Below, in pieces: positions 9,948 to 16,253 of a DNA stretch of 32,294 nucleotides (position 1 is the first letter of the stretch; the number at the start of each line of letters is the position of its first letter). A model generated the notes under the pieces. It saw nothing but the letters and a program-made list of their open reading frames with translations. It was not told where the DNA came from and searched no databases. The stretch is from the NCBI GenBank assembly GCA_002025865.1, contig MWOR01000156.1, positions 1 through 32,294 of the forward strand, in the 5' to 3' direction. The position numbers and the translations under genes are program-made. This DNA is from Prochlorococcus sp. HOT208_60m_813I02 (GTDB taxonomy: Bacteria > Cyanobacteriota > Cyanobacteriia > PCC-6307 > Cyanobiaceae).

Positions 9948-10042
9948 AATTTTAAATTAAATAGAAAATTGCAATAAATTGGATAATTGATTAAATTCAA
10001 TTAAACTAATTACTACTGGAAATATTATTTTACATCATTAAA

Positions 10043-10279
10043 GTGTTCAAAACTATTAATAAATCAATTACTTCTATACTTCTTTTTATGATTTCGTTTT
10101 ATCAAAAGTGGTTTTCTCCTTTTTTTGGACCAAGATGTAGATTTATTCCAAGTTGCAGCTCTTATGGATATGAGGCAATTACTAGACATGGTCCTTGGAG
10201 GGGAGGGTGGTTAACTTTAAAAAGATTAAGCAGATGTCATCCTTTAACTCCTTGTGGATGTGACCCTGTGCCTGACTAA
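10043..10279 (+). CDS. yidD: Membrane protein insertion efficiency factor YidD
   Basis: A 78-residue YidD homologue (DUF37), a small membrane-associated protein thought to help insertion of membrane proteins by YidC. An amphipathic/hydrophobic N-terminal helix (about residues 8-24) leads into the family core Y-Q-K-W-F-S-P, C-R-F-I-P-S-C-S-S-Y and H-P-L-T-P-C-G-C-D. The start is GTG; no in-frame ATG precedes the conserved core. It is divergent from rpsD and followed 4 bp later by the glutaredoxin-like gene, so the two are probably co-transcribed. Confidence 0.92.
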   Translation: MFKTINKSITSILLFMISFYQKWFSPFFGPRCRFIPSCSSYGYEAITRHGPWRGGWLTLKRLSRCHPLTPCGCDPVPD

Positions 10280-10283
10280 ATGA

Positions 10284-10586
10284 ATGAAAATATTTATTTT
10301 TGTTAGGCAGGGATGTTGCCTTTGTGATTCATTAAAAAACAAACTGGCAAAAATAAATCTTAATGAGTTATTCCCTAATCTAGAGGAGTTTAAAGAAATT
10401 GATATTGATAGGGTCGATTTATATAAAGATAAATATAAAAAATATGATTATGAAGTACCTGTTATTGCTGTTAAAAGAATTAGGTCCGAGGAGATCATAG
10501 AATTGCCTCGCATTTCTCCAAGATTAAAAGATGATCAATTAAAGAATTGGTTTCAAAAAAATATTAGTACCATTCTGGAGAAATAA
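10284..10586 (+). CDS. Glutaredoxin-like thioredoxin-fold protein
   Basis: A 100-residue protein of the small glutaredoxin-like family (DUF836 type). The opening beta strand K-I-F-I-F-V-R is followed by G-C-C-L-C-D, a CxxC redox motif at residues about 11-14. A V-P-V-I-A-V segment near residue 80 fits the cis-proline strand of the thioredoxin fold. A cytosolic thiol-disulfide role is inferred, but the partner is unknown. It lies 4 bp after yidD and 9 bp before murE on the same strand, so the three form one unit. The chosen ATG is in frame with the fold; an overlapping ATG 4 bases earlier is in another frame. Confidence 0.8.
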   Translation: MKIFIFVRQGCCLCDSLKNKLAKINLNELFPNLEEFKEIDIDRVDLYKDKYKKYDYEVPVIAVKRIRSEEIIELPRISPRLKDDQLKNWFQKNISTILEK

Positions 10587-10595
10587 TTTTTTTAT

Positions 10596-12131
10596 ATGAG
10601 ATCTATAAAATTACATAAACTTTTAGATTTGGTAGGAATTATTCCTTCATCAAATCTTACCGATCAAGATATCAATAATATTTCTTTTAACTCTAAAGAA
10701 GTACAAAAAGGAACTTTATTTTTAGGAATGCCTGGTTTAAATGTTGATGGAGGAAAATTTTGTATTGAGGCAATTGAAAATGGTGCAGAGGCTGCCATTA
10801 TTGGCCCCGCTGCAAAACAGAAAATTGGATCTATTGATCGAAAAAGGATTTTGGTTTTAGAGGATAATTTAGATTATATTTTTGGTCAAATAGTCGCTGA
10901 GTTTTGGAATAGGCCTTCAAGAAAACTTAAACTTATTGGTGTTACTGGTACAAATGGAAAAACGACAATTACTTTCTTATTGGAATACCTTTTAAAAAAA
11001 TTAGGGAAAAAGACTGCATTATTTGGGACCTTGTTTAATAGATGGCCTGGCTTCTCAGAAGTTGCTTCTCATACAACTGATTTTGCCGATAAACTTCAAA
11101 AGAAATTAAATGCTGCTGTTGAGGCAGAATCTGAATTCGCGATATTAGAAGTAAGTTCTCATTCTATTGCTCAAAAGAGGATATCAGGATGCGAATTTGA
11201 GGCGGCTATTTTTACTAATTTAACTCAAGATCATCTTGATTATCACTCAGATATGGAATCTTATTTTCAAACAAAAAGAAAATTATTTTTCCCACCTTAC
11301 TTAAAAGAAAAGGATGGAATTTCTGTATTAAATCACGATGACCCTTGGATATCTAAATTATCGTCTGATCTTGAAAAAGGATCTGCATTAGTCTCTACAA
11401 AGGTTACTAACGGTGAATTTGAAAATGATGATTTTTTTTTCGTAACAGATAAAAAATTTACTGAAAGTGGTTCCACCTGTATTTTTCATACACCTAGGGA
11501 AAAAATTCAACTTTTTGTTCCACTTGTCGGTGAATTTAATTTAATGAATGCGATTCAAGCAATAACAATTTTGTATAAACTTAATTTTTCTTTAAAAGAT
11601 CTATCAAAGTTAATACAATCTTTCCCTGGTGCTCCTGGGAGAATGGAGAAAATACAAATTGATAATAATGACTTTTCAAGATCTCTTCCAACAGTAATTG
11701 TTGATTATGCTCACACTCCTGATGGATTAAAAAAAGTTTTGCAATCAATTAAAAAGCTTTGTGAAGGGAAACTAATAGTTGTTTTTGGCTGTGGCGGAGA
11801 TCGTGATCGTAGTAAAAGGCCTTTAATGGGATCAATAGCTGAAGAGTTTTCTGATAAACTTTTTATAACTTCAGATAATCCAAGATCAGAAGAACCCCAA
11901 AAGATAGTAAATGATATTTTGATGGGTATAAAAAAAAGAGAAAAAATAATAATTGAAATTGATAGATTTAAAGCAATAAATGAATCTATTAAATTTGCCA
12001 AAAAAAAAGATATTGTTTTAATTGCAGGAAAAGGACATGAAGACTACCAAATTATCAATGATAAAGTTATTAATTTTGATGATAGAAAGATAGCTTCTAA
12101 ATTATTAAAAGTAAAAAATAAATCTCAATAA
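10596..12131 (+). CDS. murE: UDP-N-acetylmuramoyl-L-alanyl-D-glutamate--2,6-diaminopimelate ligase
   Basis: A 511-residue Mur ligase that adds meso-diaminopimelate to UDP-MurNAc-Ala-Glu in peptidoglycan precursor synthesis (cytoplasm). The ATP-binding loop T-G-T-N-G-K-T-T is at residues 117-124, the S-S-H-S segment follows near 187-190, and the D-N-P-R motif at 427-430 marks meso-DAP specificity as opposed to lysine. The C-terminal G-K-G-H-E block is present. The length is typical. It follows the glutaredoxin-like gene by 9 bp. The lateral-wall synthase PBP at 25769-27547 uses the end product of this pathway. Confidence 0.95.
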   Translation: MRSIKLHKLLDLVGIIPSSNLTDQDINNISFNSKEVQKGTLFLGMPGLNVDGGKFCIEAIENGAEAAIIGPAAKQKIGSIDRKRILVLEDNLDYIFGQIVAEFWNRPSRKLKLIGVTGTNGKTTITFLLEYLLKKLGKKTALFGTLFNRWPGFSEVASHTTDFADKLQKKLNAAVEAESEFAILEVSSHSIAQKRISGCEFEAAIFTNLTQDHLDYHSDMESYFQTKRKLFFPPYLKEKDGISVLNHDDPWISKLSSDLEKGSALVSTKVTNGEFENDDFFFVTDKKFTESGSTCIFHTPREKIQLFVPLVGEFNLMNAIQAITILYKLNFSLKDLSKLIQSFPGAPGRMEKIQIDNNDFSRSLPTVIVDYAHTPDGLKKVLQSIKKLCEGKLIVVFGCGGDRDRSKRPLMGSIAEEFSDKLFITSDNPRSEEPQKIVNDILMGIKKREKIIIEIDRFKAINESIKFAKKKDIVLIAGKGHEDYQIINDKVINFDDRKIASKLLKVKNKSQ

Positions 12132-12212
12132 AATTTCCTAATCAAATAAGAAAGATCTTTACGCAAATCACAAGAAAAGTTTCTTAGAATTAATGCAGTT
12201 ATTTTTAATAAA

Positions 12213-12917
12213 ATGAAAGGCTTAGCCTTAGTTGTCGGCGCAGGTGGAATTGGAACACAACTAGCTAAAGATCTGAATGAAAGTGAAAAAGATTTAGATG
12301 TTGTTTTGTGTGGAAGAAAAAGTGAATTTAATCCTTTTTGGGAATTAGATATAGAGGATTCTAAATCCCTTTTGCAGTTGAAAAATAAAATATCAAATCA
12401 TCCTTCAAAATTAAGGCTAGTTGTGAATGCTACAGGTAGACTTCATAGTGATTTTCTTCAACCAGAAAAAAGATTACAACATCTTGATAAAAAAAATATG
12501 ATGGAAAGTTTTTCAATAAATGCCTTTTCTCCTATTTTATTAGCTAAAGCGATTGAAGAATTTATACCAAAAGATTTGGATTTTAATTTTGCAAGTATAA
12601 GTGCAAGAGTTGGTAGCATTGGAGATAATCAAACTGGAGGTTGGTATTCATATAGAGCTGCAAAATCTGCCCAAAATCAGTTTTTTAAATCTTTAAGTAT
12701 TGAATGGGCTAGACGTTTCCCAAAGGCTACTATCACATTGCTTCATCCAGGAACAGTAGATACTGATTTATCTAGACCTTTTCATAAATTTGTTCCAGAA
12801 CATAAATTATTTAGTAAAGAAAAATCCTCCCAATTCTTGATCAATATTATTAAAAATCAATCCCCAGAATCTACTGGAAAATTTATTGCATGGGATAGCT
12901 CAGAGATACCTTGGTAA
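12213..12917 (+). CDS. Short-chain dehydrogenase/reductase
   Basis: A 234-residue classical SDR. The Rossmann nucleotide-binding loop is G-A-G-G-I-G near residues 9-14. The N-A-T-G segment is near 72-75, the active-site serine region lies around F-A-S-I-S-A-R (about 126-132), and the catalytic Y147-x-x-x-K151 pair sits in S-Y-R-A-A-K. A late P-G-T-V-D-T-D segment is also family-typical. It resembles the CsgA-like SDR subgroup, but the substrate is unknown. It follows murE by 81 bp and is followed by a plus-strand terminator hairpin at 13091. Confidence 0.82.
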   Translation: MKGLALVVGAGGIGTQLAKDLNESEKDLDVVLCGRKSEFNPFWELDIEDSKSLLQLKNKISNHPSKLRLVVNATGRLHSDFLQPEKRLQHLDKKNMMESFSINAFSPILLAKAIEEFIPKDLDFNFASISARVGSIGDNQTGGWYSYRAAKSAQNQFFKSLSIEWARRFPKATITLLHPGTVDTDLSRPFHKFVPEHKLFSKEKSSQFLINIIKNQSPESTGKFIAWDSSEIPW

Positions 12918-12931
12918 ATTAAATTTTATGC

Positions 12932-13066
12932 TTAAATTCCTAGAGCTTTAAGCCACTCATCTTTAGTACCTTTTTCAATCATTTTATAAATCTTTGCAGC
13001 AGGCATCCTTAATTGAAGTTTAACTTGAACGATTTCAGGCCATACAATTTTTAAAAGGTAATTTAT
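12932..13066 (-). pseudogene. Short orphan reading frame, probable small gene or C-terminal remnant
   Basis: On the minus strand a frame of 44 codons runs from just after a TGA to a TAA at 12932-12934. It encodes a protein-like sequence rich in Lys, Ile and Trp, ending in K-D-E-W-L-K-A-L-G-I. The only ATG inside (13004-13006) would give 24 residues, and the protein-like character continues upstream of it without a recognised start codon. It looks like the C-terminal part of a small gene that has lost its start, or a gene with an unusual start. I cannot name a family. It lies downstream of the cysteine lyase-like gene. Confidence 0.35.
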
Positions 13067-13090
13067 TCAATATTTAGTATTTTTTGCCCC

Positions 13091-13119
13091 AACCCCCACT
13101 TTTGTGGGAGGTTCTTTTT
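13091..13119 (+). terminator. Rho-independent terminator downstream of the SDR gene
   Basis: The inverted repeat is centred on CCCAC-TTTT-GTGGG (outer arms AACC and GGTT with one extra base), followed on the plus strand by CTTTTT. The T run follows the stem only in the plus direction, so it terminates transcription from murE/SDR, about 170 bp after the SDR stop. It also insulates the convergent minus-strand lyase gene. Confidence 0.65.
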
Positions 13120-13136
13120 GAAAGTTGTAAACAAAA

Positions 13137-14321
13137 TCACAATAAAGAAGCTAAAGTTTTTTTTATTTCATCAGCGAGTAAATCAATTTCATCTTCTGTA
13201 GTCATTTGATGTACGCATGCTCTAAACCATTTTGGATCTTCTAAAACTCTAATCCAAATTTTCTTTTCTCCAAGTTTCTTTACAAATTTATCCTTATCTT
13301 TAATATTTTCGATATTAAAACTAACAATCCCATTTAAATATTTTTTTTCTAAAACTAACTCAACACCCTTTGATTGATTTAATTCATCCCAAAGTTTTCC
13401 ACTTAATTTTTTGATATTTTTGTTTTTTTCCTTTTCATGGCAGTCTTTATCCAAAAGATGTAAAGAATTCCGGAGACCAGCAAGTAAAGGAATACAAGAG
13501 GTAGCTATTTCAAATTTCCTTGCATCATCATGAAAAAGATTATCTGAAGGCTCATAAATGCCTTGTTCTTTTTTTAATGATTTCCAACCAATTATTGTTG
13601 GATCTGTTTCATGAATAAATCTATCTGAGACATAAATGGCTCCAAGTCCTTCTGGTCCACATGCCCATTTATGAGAAGTTATTGAATATAAATCAGAATA
13701 AAAAACTTCTTTTTCAATATTTATGTGCCCAAAGGTTTGAGCACCATCAACAAGTAAATAAGAATCTTCTCGATTATTTTTTAATTCGATAGAAATTTGT
13801 TTTAAAGGAATTTTATATCCAAAGTTCCATAAGATATGAGAAATAATTAGTATCTTAGTATTACTATTTAGATTTTTCAAAATCTCTAAAATTATATTTT
13901 CGTCGTTTAGATTTTTAATTTTTTGGATTGGCAAAATTTTGAATATTAATTTATTTCTTCTGCAAAATTCTCGACTTGCAGCCACTACTCCAGGATGTTC
14001 ACAATCACTTATTAATAACTCTTCTCCCTCTTCTACTTTTATTCCCCAAAAGGGCAAAATCATACCGGAAGAGATATTTTCGGTAAAAGCTACATTCTTT
14101 GAATTGACACCTAATTTTTGCGCAATGATTCTTTTTGTGGTCAATATTTCTTTGTAAATAAAAGGCCACATATCATTGGTAAATGGTCCTAAATCTTGAA
14201 TTATTTCCCAAGTTTTAACTATTTCTTCTAAAGAAGATTTTGGTAATGGTCCTTGACCGCCATAGTTGAAATAATACTTATTTTTTAATGCGGGTATTTG
14301 ATCTCTTAGATTATTTCTCAT
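13137..14321 (-). CDS. L-cysteine/cystine lyase-like class V PLP enzyme
   Basis: A 394-residue class V aminotransferase-fold enzyme of the NifS/cysteine desulfurase superfamily. The Schiff-base lysine is K218 in I-T-S-H-K-W-A-C-G-P-E-G-L-G. The PLP-binding aspartate sits in L-L-V-D-G-A-Q (D192) and a conserved D-C-E-H-P is at about 106-110. The active-site loop cysteine seen in group I desulfurases is not evident. The sequence best matches the cyanobacterial cysteine/cystine C-S lyase (C-DES) type, which releases sulfane sulfur. It lies just downstream of the ArsM-like gene (36-bp gap, same strand). A plain cysteine desulfurase remains an alternative. Confidence 0.78.
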   Translation of the reverse strand: MRNNLRDQIPALKNKYYFNYGGQGPLPKSSLEEIVKTWEIIQDLGPFTNDMWPFIYKEILTTKRIIAQKLGVNSKNVAFTENISSGMILPFWGIKVEEGEELLISDCEHPGVVAASREFCRRNKLIFKILPIQKIKNLNDENIILEILKNLNSNTKILIISHILWNFGYKIPLKQISIELKNNREDSYLLVDGAQTFGHINIEKEVFYSDLYSITSHKWACGPEGLGAIYVSDRFIHETDPTIIGWKSLKKEQGIYEPSDNLFHDDARKFEIATSCIPLLAGLRNSLHLLDKDCHEKEKNKNIKKLSGKLWDELNQSKGVELVLEKKYLNGIVSFNIENIKDKDKFVKKLGEKKIWIRVLEDPKWFRACVHQMTTEDEIDLLADEIKKTLASLL

Positions 14322-14357
14322 GGAAATTTATGTTATTTTTTCAACTCTTGAATTTTT

Positions 14358-15152
14358 TTAAATATTGCCCACTAAAGTTACTGTTCTAAATTCAATATCC
14401 TCAATTACTTTCCAAGGTTCAGCACTCCTTTCTGCAAATTTTAAATTTTTAAATCCTAGTTCTTTAAAGTCACTTATAAACTCTGGCTCATACCATGCTC
14501 CACTAATACATCCTGTCCATAAATCATGATCATTTTGCAATCTTAAAGGAACTTTTTTGTTAGAGACAATATCGCTAATTGCAATTCTTCCATTATCGTT
14601 TAAAACTCTTTTTATATTTCTTAGAAGGTTATTTCTAGATTCTGGACTTACCAAGTTTAAAACGCAATTACTTAAAATAATATCTACTGATTTGTCGGCG
14701 ATTAATGGATTTAAATCTTTATCTAATTCATCAAGTTTTTCAATTGAACCTTCTAGAAATTCTGTATTGTTGAAACCTATATTTTTTGTAACTTTTTTAG
14801 AGGCTGATCTAGATAAAGAAAGCATATCAGGATTCTGATCAACTCCAATAACTTTCCCTTCTTTCCCAACAATTTGGGCACAAATAAAAGCATTTTTGCC
14901 GCTACCACTTCCAAGATCTAAGACTATATCATTTTTTTGAACATATTTTGTTGGATCCCCACATCCATAGTCTCTTTCTATAACCTCTTGAGGAATTGCT
15001 TCAAGTAAAACGGGATTAAACCCAACTGGTGTACAAAGACAACTTTCTTTTTCTAGTGCGGCTGAACCATATCTTTCTTGAATCGCATCTTTATGATCGA
15101 ATTGATTAGATGCTTTATTCGATTTGTTTGTATTACAGCAACTTTCAGACAT
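14358..15152 (-). CDS. ArsM-like SAM-dependent methyltransferase (possible arsenite methyltransferase)
   Basis: A class I methyltransferase, 264 residues from the chosen ATG at 15150-15152 (an in-frame ATG 33 bases upstream would add 11 residues). The SAM-binding motif L-D-L-G-S-G-S-G is at about 78-85, with an acidic motif II near D-Q-N-P. Cysteine positions resemble arsenite methyltransferases: a C-C pair near the N-terminus, C-L-C at about 38-40, Y-G-C-G-D-P at about 62-67, L-S-N-C-V-L-N-L in the middle and G-C-I-S-G-A-W later. This suggests As(III) binding and methylation, inferred from these motifs only. It lies directly after the terminator of the DUF4278 gene, so it probably has its own promoter. 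Confidence 0.75.
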   Translation of the reverse strand: MSESCCNTNKSNKASNQFDHKDAIQERYGSAALEKESCLCTPVGFNPVLLEAIPQEVIERDYGCGDPTKYVQKNDIVLDLGSGSGKNAFICAQIVGKEGKVIGVDQNPDMLSLSRSASKKVTKNIGFNNTEFLEGSIEKLDELDKDLNPLIADKSVDIILSNCVLNLVSPESRNNLLRNIKRVLNDNGRIAISDIVSNKKVPLRLQNDHDLWTGCISGAWYEPEFISDFKELGFKNLKFAERSAEPWKVIEDIEFRTVTLVGNI

Positions 15153-15188
15153 ATTTTTTAAAGGACTCTTGATAAATATAGCCAAAAA

Positions 15189-15213
15189 AAAAGCCCCTGA
15201 AAAAGGGGCTTTT
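15189..15213 (-). terminator. Rho-independent terminator of the DUF4278 gene
   Basis: A ten-base-pair stem (15189-15198 with 15204-15213, core AGCCCCT/AGGGGCT) and a 5-nt loop. On the minus strand it is followed by a run of eight or more T residues. It lies 17 bp after the DUF4278 stop codon. It is the strongest terminator in the window and isolates the small gene from the methyltransferase gene downstream. Confidence 0.85.
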
Positions 15214-15229
15214 AATTTGTTTAATTAAA

Positions 15230-15403
15230 TTATTTAGTGTAATTAACACCTCTGTAATTTAAATCAGCTTTTTCATTACTTGAAGAAGCGTCATCCATTC
15301 TGTTGGTGTATACGTTTCTTCTGTAGGTAAGTTCAACAAGTTGCTTTTTAGCAGCTTCTTTGTTTTGAACGTAGTTTTTACCTCTGTAAGTTAAAGTAGT
15401 CAT
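15230..15403 (-). CDS. DUF4278 small protein under glutamine-II riboswitch
   Basis: A small protein of 57 residues from the ATG at 15401-15403, with repeats of the L-x-Y-R-G/R-x-x-Y pattern: L-T-Y-R-G-K-N-Y near the start, L-T-Y-R-R-N-V-Y in the middle and L-N-Y-R-G-V-N-Y at the end. This is the DUF4278 signature. In-frame alternatives upstream are ATG at 15427 (65 residues) and ATG at 15439. The last lies inside the riboswitch helix and is unlikely. The GGGGG purine run abuts the 15427 ATG, so that start (or the GTG/TTG just after) is possible; I prefer 15403 because it places M-T-T-L-T-Y-R-G at the N-terminus. The upstream control region suggests a nitrogen-linked regulator. Function is unknown. 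Confidence 0.78.
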   Translation of the reverse strand: MTTLTYRGKNYVQNKEAAKKQLVELTYRRNVYTNRMDDASSSNEKADLNYRGVNYTK

Positions 15404-15430
15404 GTTTCGATGTGACAACACGGCCATCCC

Positions 15431-15477
15431 CCGTTCCATGGTATGACTCGAACTGCGCCCTCAATTGAGGGTGAACG
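15431..15477 (-). ncRNA. Glutamine-II (Downstream-peptide) riboswitch
   Basis: The minus-strand leader of the DUF4278 gene carries the hallmark parts of the Downstream-peptide motif. It opens with C-G-T-T-C-A-C-C-C, then the self-complementary hairpin CCCTCAATTGAGGG (15458-15471). Next come the conserved strand GCGCAGTTCGAGTCATACC and the closing GGAACGGGG. CGTTC (15473-15477) pairs exactly with GAACG (15432-15436). This class binds L-glutamine in marine picocyanobacteria and controls a short downstream ORF; I recognise it from its primary sequence and pairing. The 3' arm overlaps the purine-rich ribosome-binding area, which suits translational control. Confidence 0.9.
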
Positions 15478-15482
15478 AAAAA

Positions 15483-15496
15483 GTAGCGAATGCTAC
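15483..15496 (-). promoter_or_regulatory. GTA-N8-TAC palindrome, candidate NtcA operator
   Basis: The sequence GTAGCGAATGCTAC (plus strand) is a GTA-N8-TAC palindrome, the recognition pattern of NtcA, the global nitrogen regulator of cyanobacteria. It lies just downstream of the predicted -10 box of the DUF4278 promoter, overlapping the expected start of transcription. That is a repressor position, not an activator position. The same bases could instead form a 5-bp hairpin at the 5' end of the RNA. Binding is inferred. Confidence 0.5.
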
Positions 15497-15502
15497 CAAA
15501 TT

Positions 15503-15532
15503 ATTATAAGCGTATTTTCCCAGGGATGTCTA
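15503..15532 (-). promoter_or_regulatory. Strong sigma70-type promoter of the DUF4278 gene
   Basis: On the minus strand TAGACA (15527-15532; five of six matches to TTGACA) is separated by 18 bp from a perfect TATAAT (15503-15508). This predicts RNA starting near 15496, about 20 bases before the riboswitch. It is the only place in the window where both hexamers are clear. Confidence 0.7.
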
Positions 15533-15658
15533 GCTTTTACAAATAGAAACGAAGATTTAAGGTTTTTTTAATTATTATTTTAGGTAAATTTTTTTATAAA
15601 TAGTCTCTAAAAAGGTTTATGTTTATATTTGGTTTAATCTTCATATAACTATTTATTT

Positions 15659-15915
15659 ATGACAGGTTTTTTATATTTCTTGGGAAATACTTTAAGGTGG
15701 CCAGTGTTAAAGCCAAAAGAATTTTTTTCACTACATGCTTATTTTTCAATTATTTATTTGATAACTTTTACTTTGAGTAAATATGATGTAAGCCAATCAA
15801 TTTAGTTTTTACTTTAGGAATTCTTGCACCTCTTTTAATCGCTATTGGTCAAGGACTTCCAATTGATTGCCTTGATATGGAATCATCTTTGTTGAAGGAA
15901 TTAAAAACAAAATAA
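15659..15915 (+). pseudogene. Small two-helix membrane protein gene broken by a one-base deletion
   Basis: The first frame starts at ATG 15659 and encodes 48 residues with a hydrophobic segment (I-I-Y-L-I-T-F-T-L), stopping at TAG 15803-15805. The minus-one frame continues without break through N-L-V-F-T-L-G-I-L-A-P-L-L-I-A-I-G, a second hydrophobic helix, to TAA at 15913-15915. Both parts read like protein and join naturally near 15790-15796 (around GTAAGCCAATC). One added base there would restore a protein of about 85 residues with two transmembrane helices. I do not recognise the family. It is plus-strand, between the DUF4278 promoter and the convergent nfu gene. Confidence 0.6.
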
Positions 15916-15937
15916 TATATATTTCAGTTTAAAATTT

Positions 15938-16183
15938 TTATAAAACCTGGACAACTTCACTTATTTCAGGAATCATTTCTTTTAACTTTCTCTCAATACC
16001 CATTTTTAGGGTCATAGTACTACTTGGGCAACTGCCACATGCCCCTTGGAGTCTGACTTTGACAATTGGACCATCTATTTCTGCAATCTCTACATTACCT
16101 CCATCAGATATTAAAAAAGGTCTTAGCTCGTCAAGGACTTTTTCTACATTTTCGTTTGTCAGCGAGAGTGTTTCAGTACTCAT
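15938..16183 (-). CDS. Nfu-type iron-sulfur cluster scaffold protein
   Basis: An 81-residue stand-alone NifU C-terminal domain (Nfu), which carries and delivers Fe-S clusters. The hallmark C-G-S-C motif is at residues 49-52 within G-A-C-G-S-C-P-S-S, followed by the T-L-K-x-G-I-E segment. The N-terminal [13 protein letters not shown] block is also typical. In cyanobacteria this small Nfu is a major scaffold, supplying among others photosystem I. It is divergent from mqo with a 70-bp gap. Confidence 0.93.
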   Translation of the reverse strand: MSTETLSLTNENVEKVLDELRPFLISDGGNVEIAEIDGPIVKVRLQGACGSCPSSTMTLKMGIERKLKEMIPEISEVVQVL

Positions 16184-16253
16184 AATTTTGGATTAACTTT
16201 ATAATAAGCCTAGAAAGAAATTTGATTAATTGCAAAAAAGATAATTTTCTGTT

